Shown here piece by piece: positions 1-7,346 of a stretch of DNA of 14,446 nucleotides. The stretch spans positions 1-14,446 of the forward strand of contig JAHWJF010000025.1 in the NCBI GenBank assembly GCA_019348515.1, in the 5' to 3' direction. A program made the position numbers and the translations under genes. Under the pieces are notes generated by a model. The model had not been told where the DNA came from. It worked only from the letters and a program-made list of their open reading frames with translations, and searched no databases. Every line of letters begins with the position of its first letter. Within the stretch, counting starts at the first letter, position 1. The DNA is from Chloroflexota bacterium (lineage in GTDB: Bacteria > Chloroflexota > Chloroflexia > Thermomicrobiales > UBA6265).

Positions 1-364
1 ACGTGGACTCACTGATGAAGACCTGAGCGAGACCGTCCGCGATGCCGGTAAGCAGATAAAAGACGAGATACGAGATGTGGCCCATCGCGTCTTCGATGTT
101 GTCGCCGAAGACGAGGAGAAAGACCATGTTGCCGATGAAATGTGCCCAGCCACCATGGAGGAACATGGATGTGATGAGTCCGTGCAGGTCACGCAACTGG
201 GTAATCTCGGCAGGGATAGCCCCCCACTGCATGAAGAAGGCGTCCAGCTGACCGGGCGGGAGCACGAGCTCATACACGAAGACGAGCGCGCAAATCCCGA
301 TGATCGTCCAATTGACGAGGGGTTTGATAACCGTTCCGGCATTTTCGTCGCCAATCGGGATCAC
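1..364 (-). CDS. Rhomboid-family intramembrane serine protease, N-terminal part (cut by window start)
   Basis: Reading the minus strand from a GTG at 364 gives 121 open codons that run off the window start. The protein begins MIPIGDEN, a typical bacterial rhomboid start. It has a membrane helix at about residues 17-35, then a loop and the motif HGGWAHFIGNM (residues 70-80), whose His and Asn match the conserved first motif of rhomboids. A second helix follows (about 81-105). The catalytic GxSG serine and the late histidine would lie beyond the window and cannot be checked. A purine-rich GGGGGA lies about eight bases before the GTG, and the nearby ATG is out of frame. Rhomboids cleave membrane proteins within the bilayer; the substrate here is unknown. 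It lies downstream of two other minus-strand genes, about 117 bases after the YtxH-like gene, and may share their transcript. Confidence 0.88.
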   Translation of the reverse strand, partial: MIPIGDENAGTVIKPLVNWTIIGICALVFVYELVLPPGQLDAFFMQWGAIPAEITQLRDLHGLITSMFLHGGWAHFIGNMVFLLVFGDNIEDAMGHISYLVFYLLTGIADGLAQVFISEST

Positions 365-481
365 CGTGTCTTTCCCCCAGCTCTCATCCCTCGCGTGGTC
401 GTTACCTGAGACGCCTACCGGCGATCACCTGGTATCCGGTTTGCATGACAACCTCGTGCGCCCGCGGTCGACTCAGAGACG

Positions 482-742
482 TCAGGCTCGCGCCGGGCCG
501 TCGACACGGACGCCAATTCTGCCCTGCGGCGACCATTCCGGCGCGATGCGAGTGCGCACATCGGTATCCAGATTGGTAGTCTCCGCAGCGGCGCGCTCGC
601 TAACGTCGTGCCAGCGCTCAGTCAGGCCGGCGCGGGTGTCCGCCCCCGGACGCGGGGCATTCACGAGCCCGTACACCGCACCGATCGCCCCTCCCAGAGC
701 CGCTCCAATGACAAACGCCACCGTGTGCCGTTCTTTCGCCAT
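482..742 (-). CDS. YtxH-like small membrane-anchored protein
   Basis: An 86-residue protein. I chose the ATG at 742 because GAGGAGG sits about eight bases upstream; the longer open frame from 790 has no such site. After MAKERHT it has one glycine- and alanine-rich membrane segment (about residues 8-27, AALGGAIGAVYGL). A short basic/proline stretch (NAPRPGADTR) and a polar tail follow. This layout, a GxxxG-rich helix followed by an 'APxxGxxTR' motif, is the signature of YtxH-domain proteins. Those are small general-stress-type membrane proteins without a defined biochemical role. The tail is shorter than usual and has no clear coiled coil. The gene sits 60 bases downstream of the DUF885 gene on the same strand and is probably co-transcribed with it. 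The family call rests on this short pattern, so it is moderately sure. Confidence 0.75.
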   Translation of the reverse strand: MAKERHTVAFVIGAALGGAIGAVYGLVNAPRPGADTRAGLTERWHDVSERAAAETTNLDTDVRTRIAPEWSPQGRIGVRVDGPARA

Positions 743-802
743 AGTGGGTCCTCCTCGCGGGTTTGTACCAGTTCCCGCGCTGCTTCGCATGACCCAATCC
801 TG

Positions 803-2044
803 TCAAGCAGGAAGTGGACCGCTGGCGCGCATCGTCCAGGAGGAGATTTGCGATGGGTAAACCTGATCGGTGAGAAGCGTGCGGAACCGGCCGCGGCGCT
901 CGGAGACCGAATCCTCGTCCAACCAGGTGGAGATCAGTTCGAATCCGACGTGGTAGGTGAAGATGTATGCACGCCAGAGAGGATCGGTAATGAAGCGTAG
1001 CCGCTGGCGTGCTTCCGCTTCGGTCAACAGCGCATAGCGTTGCAGGTAGCGGACCGCGTCGTCGGCGTCGCGTCCCTCTTCATGGAGAAGTAACGCCGCA
1101 TTGCCGGGCACCGATCGCAGCACCCGCAGGGCCGCGCCGATCGCTACTTCTCGCTCAGGATCACCTGAGATCCCGGCTTCTGGATAGACCCGCTCCCGCC
1201 GAAAGCGGACGAGCTCTTCCGGAGAGAAGATGATCGATTCCGCGACCGTGGCGATGCCCTCCGAGATGAGGCACTCCGGCGTGTTGATGAGCTGCAGGGC
1301 GTGTTCGCCCCATCCCTGCTCCGTGTAGAGGCGTTCCTTGAGCGTGTGCTCTGTGTGGTGTCCAGGATATCCCTCATGGGCGAGCAGTTCGGTCAACCGG
1401 TAGGCGTAGATCGGGAGATCGGTGTTGAGGTCGACGCGAGAATGACCATCTCCGAGGTACCAGTTGTAGCCGCTCCACGGCTGGTCCTGGACCATGCGGA
1501 TTTCGATCGATTCGCCCGTGGGAAGATCGACAATCTCCTGGGTTCGCTCGCGCAACTCCGGCAGGACAACATCGACCAGTCGTCGCGCGGTCTCCGGTGG
1601 GATCGTGTAGTCTCGCCGCCACGCGATCATGCGCTCAGCGATCGGGCCATTACCGGGTAAGAGCGTCTCAATGTCGGTGATTGCGGCATCGTAGATCGAT
1701 TCCGGAGTCGCTTGTGGCTCGATGTCGAAGAGGAGGCGGACCTCCTCTCGGTACGGCAGTTCATCCCCCGCGATCCGCCGGGCTGTCGTCAGCATAGCCT
1801 CGACCTGCTTGGTCAGATAGTCTTTGCGGCCCTCACCGGCGTCCAGCGCCGGGATACCTGACAGCAGTTCGCGCGCGGCCGCGACGAGTTCGCTCGGCGC
1901 TGGCGCCGGATCCGGATCGAGGATCGCGCGCTCGTCAGGCGGACCGAGATACGCGTCGATGAATCCCGGTACGTGGCGTTCAATCCCGAATGACAAACGA
2001 GCGTATTCACGGCCGAACGCGTCGAACGACGGTTTCTCCGTCAC
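803..2044 (-). CDS. DUF885-type putative zinc metalloprotease
   Basis: A 413-residue protein starting at a GTG, with GGGAGGG about nine bases upstream. The key motif is HEGYPGHH (residues 223-230), the HExxPGHH form of the zinc site in DUF885 proteins. A downstream glutamate in LISEGIA (Glu262) fits as the third metal ligand. There is no signal peptide or membrane helix, so a cytoplasmic enzyme is likely. The N-terminal 200 residues are mainly helical and acidic. Members of this family are presumed peptidases, and for most no substrate is established. The protein is shorter than the roughly 550-600-residue DUF885 members, so it belongs to a compact branch. It is the first gene of a minus-strand run with the YtxH-like and rhomboid genes and is divergent from the DUF1622 gene, with about 110 bases between their starts. 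Confidence 0.8.
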   Translation of the reverse strand: MTEKPSFDAFGREYARLSFGIERHVPGFIDAYLGPPDERAILDPDPAPAPSELVAAARELLSGIPALDAGEGRKDYLTKQVEAMLTTARRIAGDELPYREEVRLLFDIEPQATPESIYDAAITDIETLLPGNGPIAERMIAWRRDYTIPPETARRLVDVVLPELRERTQEIVDLPTGESIEIRMVQDQPWSGYNWYLGDGHSRVDLNTDLPIYAYRLTELLAHEGYPGHHTEHTLKERLYTEQGWGEHALQLINTPECLISEGIATVAESIIFSPEELVRFRRERVYPEAGISGDPEREVAIGAALRVLRSVPGNAALLLHEEGRDADDAVRYLQRYALLTEAEARQRLRFITDPLWRAYIFTYHVGFELISTWLDEDSVSERRGRFRTLLTDQVYPSQISSWTMRASGPLPA

Positions 2045-2156
2045 CGGCTCTGCCCTCCCTGTGGCACGACCTCATCTAGGCTCCATGTCCCAAGTGTGAC
2101 GCGCCGCCGCGTGCCCGCAAAGGGGCGGCAACGCTTGATGCATGGAGTTCGAGGGC

Positions 2157-2642
2157 ATGCGCGAATCACCTTCCTCGCCGACAATGCAAGGCGAAAAGGG
2201 GGCAGCCAAGAGCGTGGAATCCATAGAAACCCAGAACATCATCTTCGTCATCAGCGAGGTGATCGACTTCACGGGTGTCATCATCATCGCGCTTGGCGCG
2301 GTCATCGGCGTCCTCCTCTGCGCTCGGGACCTGATCCGCCAGGAAACAGCGGTCAAGGCGTACAGCCACCTCCGGACCTTCCTCGGTCGCTCACTTCTGC
2401 TCGGGCTCGAGTTCCTGGTGGCCGGGGACATCATCAAGACGGTCGCCATCGAGCCAACGTTCGATAGTGTGATCGTGCTGGCGATCATCGTTCTCGTGCG
2501 GACGGTCCTGAGTCTCAGCATCGACGTCGAGATCGATGGCCGCTGGCCCTGGCAAGCGGCTCAGCAGGTGGGCCTGACCGAGGCCGCGGAGGCCGCCGGC
2601 TCAGAGGTGCCGCTTCGTCGGGGAGAGCGCCTGAGACGCTGA
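2157..2642 (+). CDS. DUF1622 integral membrane protein
   Basis: About 161 residues from the ATG at 2157. That start has GGAG nine bases upstream; an in-frame ATG at 2142 would add five residues but has no well-placed site. There are three hydrophobic segments: one around VIDFTGVIIIALGAVIGVLL, one around SLLLGLEFLVAGDII, and one around SVIVLAIIVLVRTVLS. The conserved run LEFLVAGDIIKTV, the 'IEPT' that follows, and the ending VEIDGRWPW are the hallmarks of DUF1622. This is a small family of bacterial inner-membrane proteins of unknown function. The C-terminal tail (about 35 residues) is charged and probably cytoplasmic. The gene is divergent from the DUF885 gene and convergent with glnA. Family assignment is firm; function is unknown. 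Confidence 0.85.
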   Translation: MRESPSSPTMQGEKGAAKSVESIETQNIIFVISEVIDFTGVIIIALGAVIGVLLCARDLIRQETAVKAYSHLRTFLGRSLLLGLEFLVAGDIIKTVAIEPTFDSVIVLAIIVLVRTVLSLSIDVEIDGRWPWQAAQQVGLTEAAEAAGSEVPLRRGERLRR

Positions 2643-2644
2643 GA

Positions 2645-2664
2645 GGACGGCCGGTTGGCCGCCC
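2645..2664. terminator. Possible hairpin between convergent genes
   Basis: GGACGGCC and GGCCGCCC pair around a GGTT loop with one A·C mismatch, three bases after the DUF1622 stop and about 60 bases past the glnA stop. There is no T-run on either side. It may slow or end transcription from one or both genes, but the call is weak. Confidence 0.3.
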
Positions 2665-2726
2665 TCCCTGAATGCCTGACTTCTCGTGGTGGGACAGCCG
2701 GGCCGTAGCGGCAAGGCGGGCCGTGC

Positions 2727-4124
2727 TTAGTACGTCTCCAGATAGCGATCCCGCTCCCACTGCGATACGTGCTTGCGGAAGTCGTCCCACTCCGCCTGCT
2801 GGGCGCTGGTGAGCCGCTCGAAAACATGGTCGCCGAGCGCCTCACGGATGAGCGGATCGGCCTTCATCTCTGCTACGGCCTCGCCGAGCGTCGAGGGAAG
2901 GGTCGGGATGTTCCGCCGCTCCAAATCCTCATCCGTGAAGTGATAGAGGTTCTCCTCGACCGGCTCTGACAGCGAAAGCTCGCGCTCGATGCCGTCCATG
3001 CCAGCCGCCAGCATCACCGCGAACGCGAGGTACGGGTTGCAGGAGGGGTCCGGGCAGCGCAGCTCGACGCGGGTAGCCGCGGTGTGGCCGCCCCGTATTG
3101 CCGGCACGCGGACCAGCGCCGAGCGGTTGGTGCGTGCCCAGGAGACATAGACTGGGGCCTCGAATCCCGGCACCAGGCGGCGGTAGGAGTTGACGAGCGG
3201 CGAGAGCACACCCGACATCCCGCGCGCATGGGTGAGGAGACCGGCGATGAAATGTCTGGCCGTTTTCGACAAGCCATAGGGATCGTCTTCGTCCACGAAG
3301 GCGTTACCCTTCTTGTCGACGAAGCCCAGGCTCGTATGCACGTGCATGCCGGAGCCGTTGATCCCCTCGATCGGCTTGGGCATGAACGTCGCGTGCAGCC
3401 CGTGCTGTTGCGCGGTCGCCTTGAGGACCGACTTGAAGGTGGTCGCCCGGTCGGCCGTGACGATAGCGTCGCCGTACTCGAAGTCGATCTCATGCTGGCC
3501 GGTGGCCACCTCGTGGTGGCTGGCCTCGACGTCGATTCCCATATCTTCCAGCGCCTTCACCATGTCCTTACGGACGGTGTAGGCGAGGTCGCTGGAGTAG
3601 TCGAAATAGCCGGCGCGGTCGTGCGGAAGTGGCGAAATCTCGTCGCCGTTCTTCTCGAACAGAAAGAACTCCAGCTCAGGGCCGGTCTTGAACGTGTACC
3701 CCAGCTCGGCCAATCGCTCAAGTTGGCGCAGCAGGACACCGCGCGGATCGCCCGGAAACGGCGATCCATCCGGGTTATGCACCCAGCAGATGACGCGGGC
3801 CGTGGTGTGCTCACCCCTCGTCCAGGGAATGACGGCGAAGGTGGACAGGTCCGGAGTGAGGAACATGTCCGACTCGGCGATCCGAGTGAAACCGGCGATC
3901 GAGGAACCGTCGATCCACTGACCGCCGTCGATGACGTGCTCGAAAATGGACGCGGGAATCGTCACGCTCTTGACGTGACCCATCACGTCGGTGAACTGCA
4001 GATCGACGAACTCGACGCCTTCCTCTTGCACGCGGTTCAGGATCTCTCGCTTGCTCGGGTTGTCCCCGAGAATCTGCTTGTGCAGCTCCGAGCTGCCAAT
4101 CGGCTCAGCGACCGCCGCTACCAT
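2727..4124 (-). CDS. glnA: Glutamine synthetase, type I short form
   Basis: This 465-residue enzyme makes glutamine from glutamate, ammonia and ATP, the main step of nitrogen assimilation. The N-terminal beta-grasp domain (about 1-120) contains VDLQFTDVMGHVKSV and the DGSSIAGF latch loop. The catalytic domain carries the metal-binding residues of the family: Glu150 and Glu152 (GPELEFF), Glu205 (HHEVATGQHEIDF) with Glu212, His261 (NGSGMHVH) and Glu354 (RVELR). It also has the substrate loop NSYRRLVPGFEAP. The length and the sequence NLYHFTDEDLERR, in place of the adenylylation motif NLYDLPPEE, suggest the GSI-alpha form not controlled by adenylylation. That subtype call is an inference. GGAAGGAAGG lies about eight bases before the ATG, and the C-terminus ends LETY. 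The gene stands alone, so control is probably transcriptional; see the paired elements at 4243-4287. Confidence 0.97.
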   Translation of the reverse strand: MVAAVAEPIGSSELHKQILGDNPSKREILNRVQEEGVEFVDLQFTDVMGHVKSVTIPASIFEHVIDGGQWIDGSSIAGFTRIAESDMFLTPDLSTFAVIPWTRGEHTTARVICWVHNPDGSPFPGDPRGVLLRQLERLAELGYTFKTGPELEFFLFEKNGDEISPLPHDRAGYFDYSSDLAYTVRKDMVKALEDMGIDVEASHHEVATGQHEIDFEYGDAIVTADRATTFKSVLKATAQQHGLHATFMPKPIEGINGSGMHVHTSLGFVDKKGNAFVDEDDPYGLSKTARHFIAGLLTHARGMSGVLSPLVNSYRRLVPGFEAPVYVSWARTNRSALVRVPAIRGGHTAATRVELRCPDPSCNPYLAFAVMLAAGMDGIERELSLSEPVEENLYHFTDEDLERRNIPTLPSTLGEAVAEMKADPLIREALGDHVFERLTSAQQAEWDDFRKHVSQWERDRYLETY

Positions 4125-4483
4125 CGACCAAACCTTCCTTCCACAACCGGATTCGCCCCGGCGCCTGATCCGGAATCCCTCGGGAGATCAGCACCTACCC
4201 GTCATCCGAAACAGTTTAAAGAGGACAGAGGGCCGCGTCATCGTGCAGCATGAACGGCTTTCACCACGTGCTTCGTGCATCATGCACAAAGTTTAGGAGA
4301 GCGTGCCGGCGCTTCGACCACGTCCGCCTATTTCCTCGCTGCGCGAAACCCACGCGGGGTCCGCTTCGTAAAGAAGTAGAGAACATACGGTGGACCGCCC
4401 TTGCTCTATTGGCGCGGTCGGTTCGTGTGGCACTCAGGGAAGGCAGTCTCGCGGGTCGAGCGGGATGATGGGGGGATGAACGA
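4125..4483. other. 359-base divergent intergenic region between glnA and the calcium-loop protein gene
   Basis: No credible gene lies here; short open frames have no ribosome binding site and no recognisable product. The left part should hold the glnA promoter, its untranslated leader and the paired 13-bp elements. The right part should hold the promoter of the secreted protein gene, for which I cannot point to a clear -35/-10 pair. A GGGGGG tract lies about a dozen bases before the ATG at 4484 and is its only apparent, imperfect ribosome binding site. Confidence 0.6.
4243..4287 (-). promoter_or_regulatory. Paired 13-bp operator-like elements upstream of glnA
   Basis: Read on the glnA strand, GTGCATGATGCAC (4287-4275) and GTTCATGCTGCAC (4255-4243) agree at 11 of 13 bases. 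The first is a palindrome with six-base arms and a single central base. Their starts lie 32 bp apart, close to three helical turns, so a dimeric regulator could bind both on one face of the DNA. They lie about 120-165 bases before the glnA start. A TTTAAA on the same strand (4220-4215) could be a -10 element just downstream of the nearer copy, but I see no convincing -35. Regulator identity is unknown. Confidence 0.45.
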
Positions 4484-5206
4484 ATGAAGCTGGCACGCGC
4501 CGGCGCGCTCATAGCGAGTGTCGTATTGGGAGTATCGCTCAGTGTGAGCGCCGTCTCCGCCCAGACGGAGTCCGCCAGCGCGGAGGACGGAAAGTCCGCG
4601 TCGGACGCGCCGGCCGAGACGTCCACGGCACCTGAGGTGCCGCTCGGAGCGAATCTGACGCCGCCGCTGGGGGCGCTGCCTCCCGGACCGGCCATCATTT
4701 CCGGCCCAGGCTCGGGTCAACCAGGATCGTCTAGCGTCTCGATGGCGCCGGGAACGCTTACGGCGGGCACCGCGCGTGAGGGCGTCAACGCGGTTCGGGC
4801 TCCCGAGGCTGCCGCAGCCCCCGCCCCGGCGCCCGAAGCGGAAGCCGCCTCCGAACCGGTGACCGACTCGGCCGTGACCGAGACGAGCGAGACTGTGGTC
4901 GCCGACACCGCCGTTGCCACTGCGACTGACCGCGACGCCGACAACTACGCGGATGCGCTGGAGTGGGACCTCGGTCTCGATCCGAACGACGCCGATACCG
5001 ATGATGATGGCGTGGCCGACGGCGACGAGCCGAACATTTATGGGACATCGCCGACAGTCTTTGATACGGACGGCGATGGCGCCTCCGATGGAGAAGAGCT
5101 TTTCGGCATTTTTACCGACCCGCTCGTGTGGGATGACTTCACGGCCGCGAACGGCAGCGGCGCTGTGGCGCAGGAGACAGGCGAAGCCGTCCAGACCTCC
5201 GAGTAG
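4484..5206 (+). CDS. Secreted protein with three thrombospondin type 3-like calcium-binding loops
   Basis: A 240-residue protein. Residues 1-26 form a Sec signal peptide: MKLARAG, then a hydrophobic stretch, then a VSA cleavage site before QTES. No lipobox cysteine is present. Residues 27-140 are a low-complexity linker rich in Ala, Pro, Ser, Thr and Glu. The C-terminal part carries three exact DxDxDxxxDxxE loops at 149-160, 171-182 (DTDDDGVADGDE) and 194-205 (DTDGDGASDGEE). The spacing and intervening 'LGLDPNDA' and 'YGTSPTVF' match thrombospondin type 3 repeats. Such loops bind calcium and stiffen extracellular proteins. There is no enzyme domain and no sorting motif, so it may be a released or loosely surface-held protein. 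It ends just before a strong terminator and is probably a one-gene unit. No specific function is assigned. Confidence 0.85.
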   Translation: MKLARAGALIASVVLGVSLSVSAVSAQTESASAEDGKSASDAPAETSTAPEVPLGANLTPPLGALPPGPAIISGPGSGQPGSSSVSMAPGTLTAGTAREGVNAVRAPEAAAAPAPAPEAEAASEPVTDSAVTETSETVVADTAVATATDRDADNYADALEWDLGLDPNDADTDDDGVADGDEPNIYGTSPTVFDTDGDGASDGEELFGIFTDPLVWDDFTAANGSGAVAQETGEAVQTSE

Positions 5207-5225
5207 CTGTAGGATGAAGTCCTGA

Positions 5226-5265
5226 GACCCCGCTTCCGTGAGCACGGAAGCGGGGTCCTTTTTTT
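5226..5265 (+). terminator. Rho-independent terminator after the calcium-loop protein gene
   Basis: GACCCCGCTTCCG (5226-5238) pairs perfectly with CGGAAGCGGGGTC (5245-5257). A further T-A pair closes a GAGC tetraloop. The hairpin is followed by C and seven T's (5259-5265). It begins 20 bases after the stop codon at 5206 and separates this gene from the dehydratase gene at 5332. Confidence 0.95.
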
Positions 5266-5331
5266 GAGCGCGGCAGGCGAGGCGCCAATGGGACAGAATG
5301 CGACGGTGAACAAGGGAGGCGGGGAGAAGGC

Positions 5332-6492
5332 ATGAAGATTACGGGGGTGCGCGGGTATCCGGTCAAAGTCGGGCACCGCAACCAGTTCATTGTCACGGTC
5401 GAGACGGACGAGGGAATCACCGGTGTCGGCGAAGGGGGCATCTCGGGCCGCGAGCTGGCGATGCAAGGGATGCTGGAGCATTTCAGCGGTTTCCTGATCG
5501 GTGAGGATCCGCGCCGGATCGAGCACCTCTGGCAGACCATGTACCGGGGCGCGTATTTCGAGGGCGGCAAGATCACCGCGGCCACCATCTCAGCGGTCGA
5601 CATTGCGCTCTGGGACATCCTCGGCAAGTGGCTCGGGGTTCCCGTCTACCAACTTCTTGGCGGCGCCTATCGTGAGCGCGTGCAATGCTTTGCTACTCCG
5701 GGCGTGCTCAACGGCCCTGCCTGTGTGGAGCAGGCGCGGGAGATGGCCAAGATTGGGTGGCGTTACATGCGTTTCGTCCCCGGTATGAGCGACACTGATG
5801 GGAACCATCACCGCGGTGACATCTACGAACCATTCGAATCAATTGAGCTGGCGGTACACTGGCTGGCCGAGATTCGCCGGGCGCTGGGCACGTCCGTGGA
5901 GCTGTCGATCGATTTCCATCACCGACTGTCGGTCGCTGAAGCGGCGCTCTTCTGTCAGCGCGTCGAGTCGCTCCACCTCCAGTTCGTGGAGGAGCCGATC
6001 CGGGCCGAGAGCGCGGAGGCGTATCGGCAGCTCCGGGGTATGACGCACGTCCCGTTCGCGATCGGGGAAGAGTTCTCCAGCAAATGGGCCTTTGCCCCGT
6101 TCATCGAGCAGGGGCTGCTGAACTACGCGCGGCTGGACGTCTCGAATGTCGGTGGTCTGACCGAGTCAAAGAAGGTCGCCGGGTGGTGTGAAGCGCACTA
6201 CATCGACGTCATGCCGCACAATCCGCTGGGACCGGTGACGACTGCCGCGACGATCCACCTGGCGGCGGCGCTCCCGAACTTCGCGCAGCTGGAGTATCAA
6301 CACCGGCTTGCCGAGGCCTATCCGGCTGACCTTTTTCCAGCCATGCCCGCGCTCGACGGAGACAGCTTCCCGCTACCATCGGCACCCGGGCTCGGAGTCG
6401 AATTCGATCCTCGTGCCGCGGCCGACCATGCCTTCGTGCTCTGGGAAGCGCCACATTGGAAAAGGCGTGACGCGAGCTACACCAACTGGTAG
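5332..6492 (+). CDS. Enolase-superfamily acid-sugar dehydratase, galactonate dehydratase-like
   Basis: A 386-residue mandelate racemase/muconate lactonizing enzyme family protein, with GGGGAGAAGG directly before the ATG. The N-terminal capping domain spans about 1-115 (VETDEGITGVGEG, ALWDILGKWLGVPVYQLLGG). The barrel carries metal ligands Asp194, Glu220 (FVEEP) and Glu246 (IGEE). His196 is in the DFH motif, Asp269 in ARLDVSN and His296 in HNPLGPV. From memory of E. coli DgoD (D183, H185, E209, E235, D258, H285), every one is shifted by exactly 11 residues. That supports the acid-sugar dehydratase subgroup, which removes water from a sugar acid to give a 2-keto-3-deoxy acid. The exact substrate (galactonate, gluconate, mannonate or another) cannot be read from sequence. 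It is cytoplasmic and may work with the transporter encoded downstream. Confidence 0.93.
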   Translation: MKITGVRGYPVKVGHRNQFIVTVETDEGITGVGEGGISGRELAMQGMLEHFSGFLIGEDPRRIEHLWQTMYRGAYFEGGKITAATISAVDIALWDILGKWLGVPVYQLLGGAYRERVQCFATPGVLNGPACVEQAREMAKIGWRYMRFVPGMSDTDGNHHRGDIYEPFESIELAVHWLAEIRRALGTSVELSIDFHHRLSVAEAALFCQRVESLHLQFVEEPIRAESAEAYRQLRGMTHVPFAIGEEFSSKWAFAPFIEQGLLNYARLDVSNVGGLTESKKVAGWCEAHYIDVMPHNPLGPVTTAATIHLAAALPNFAQLEYQHRLAEAYPADLFPAMPALDGDSFPLPSAPGLGVEFDPRAAADHAFVLWEAPHWKRRDASYTNW

Positions 6493-6533
6493 TTGATGTC
6501 GAGAATCAAGTCAACAGTGGGTGTGGTGCGCGG

Positions 6534-6549
6534 CGTTCCCAAAGGAACG
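6534..6549 (+). terminator. Small hairpin after the dehydratase gene
   Basis: CGTTCC and GGAACG form a 6-bp stem around CAAA, about 40 bases after the dehydratase stop. No T-run follows, so if it ends transcription it does so weakly. Confidence 0.3.
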
Positions 6550-6609
6550 TGAAGCAGCACCCGTTGCCGTTCGCTACCAGCATCGTTGGCAACGACAGCC
6601 GCCATGCCG

Positions 6610-6625
6610 TGGCACGACCCCTGCA
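6610..6625 (+). promoter_or_regulatory. Sigma-54 (-24/-12)-like promoter element before the DUF892 gene
   Basis: TGGCACGACCCCTGCA matches the sigma-54 consensus TGGCACG-R-N3-TTGCW at all fixed positions except one (C for the first T of TTGC). It lies 54-69 bases before the ATG at 6679, a natural distance. An inverted repeat CGTTGCC/GGCAACG (6562-6568 and 6588-6594) lies just upstream. Whether this organism has RpoN cannot be seen from the window, so this is a motif match only. Confidence 0.4.
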
Positions 6626-6633
6626 AGGTATGA

Positions 6634-6658
6634 CGTGCGGCCGGAACGTGGCCGCACG
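6634..6658 (+). promoter_or_regulatory. Leader hairpin directly before the DUF892 ribosome binding site
   Basis: CGTGCGGCC and GGCCGCACG form a perfect 9-bp stem with a 7-base loop. It ends five bases before the GAGAGGAG ribosome binding site at 6663-6670. In RNA it would be very stable and would leave the binding site exposed. It may stabilise the message or act as a regulator target. Confidence 0.45.
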
Positions 6659-6678
6659 GTTTGAGAGGAGTAGGAAAA

Positions 6679-7176
6679 ATGGCCAACAAGGAACTCATTA
6701 TCACCTGGCTGAATAACGCGCACTCGATGGAGGAAGGGATTGCCCAGGTTCTCGAGAGACACGCCGAGGATGCCAAAGATCAGCCGCAGATGCAGGCGCG
6801 GCTGCAACAGCATGTTGAGCAGACCCGGCATCACGCTGAGTTAGTCAAGGGTTGCCTCGAGCGGCTGGGCGAGAGCCCCTCGGGGGTCAAGTCGGGGATG
6901 GCCTCCGTCATGGGCGCCGTCCAGGGCATGTCAACAAAGATGGCTGAGGATACGCCGGTCAAGAACACGCTCCACGATTACGGGACCGAGCACTTCGAGA
7001 TCGCCTGCTACACCTCACTCATGGCCGCCGCTCAGGATCTCGGCGATCAGCAAACAATGACGGTCTGCCAGCAGATTCTGCGTGAGGAGGAGGCGATGGC
7101 CGAATTCCTCTTCCAGCAGATCCCGCCGGTAACGGTCCAAATGCTCCAGAAGGAGCACGCGATGGCCAGCCAGTAG
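6679..7176 (+). CDS. YciE/DUF892-type ferritin-fold protein
   Basis: A 165-residue, all-helical protein. I chose the ATG at 6679 because GAGAGGAG sits eight bases upstream. The four-helix pattern of the DUF892 (YciE/YciF) family is visible: NNAHSMEEGIAQVLERHAEDAKD (residues ~11-33), LQQHVEQTRHHAELVKGCLERLGE, HDYGTEHFEIACYTSLMAAAQDLGD, and a final QILREEEAMAEFLFQQIP. The repeated E/H positions (EExxxxxxxxH-like pairs, HxxxTxxHAE, EHFExxxY, REEExM) are candidate di-metal ligands. Family members are ferritin-like and respond to stress in enterobacteria; a specific role is not established. The gene stands alone between the dehydratase and a long gap. The sigma-54-like element and leader hairpin upstream suggest its own regulated promoter. 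Confidence 0.9.
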   Translation: MANKELIITWLNNAHSMEEGIAQVLERHAEDAKDQPQMQARLQQHVEQTRHHAELVKGCLERLGESPSGVKSGMASVMGAVQGMSTKMAEDTPVKNTLHDYGTEHFEIACYTSLMAAAQDLGDQQTMTVCQQILREEEAMAEFLFQQIPPVTVQMLQKEHAMASQ

Positions 7177-7270
7177 GACGGTAGGCAGGGAACGATTCGC
7201 CCCTCGGTGAGGTTCAGCAATTCTTGGCAAACGGTGCCGAGCGACTGCCAGCACGGAAGTCGCCGGGGTA

Positions 7271-7299
7271 TTGACAGATCGACACCGAGGGTGTACGTT
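7271..7299 (+). promoter_or_regulatory. Sigma-70-like promoter for a possible small RNA
   Basis: A perfect -35 TTGACA (7271-7276), a 17-base spacer and TACGTT (7294-7299, three of six consensus bases including the first T, second A and last T). Transcription from here would enter the structured element at 7349-7397, about 45 bases downstream. The next credible start codon is more than 300 bases away. Confidence 0.5.
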
Positions 7300-7346
7300 C
7301 ACTCTAGCCAAACGCGGAGGGGAGCAATCCCAGAAGCATGAGGCCG

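Noticed and set aside
803..2044. Classical HExxH (thermolysin-type) protease
   Set aside because: The motif is HEGYPGHH, with a four-residue gap between the Glu and the next His, which is the DUF885 form rather than HExxH.
3084..4253. Long plus-strand open frame of 389 codons opposite glnA
   Set aside because: It lies antisense to a clear glutamine synthetase and has no recognisable motifs or ribosome binding site. It is a side effect of high GC content in the glnA codons.
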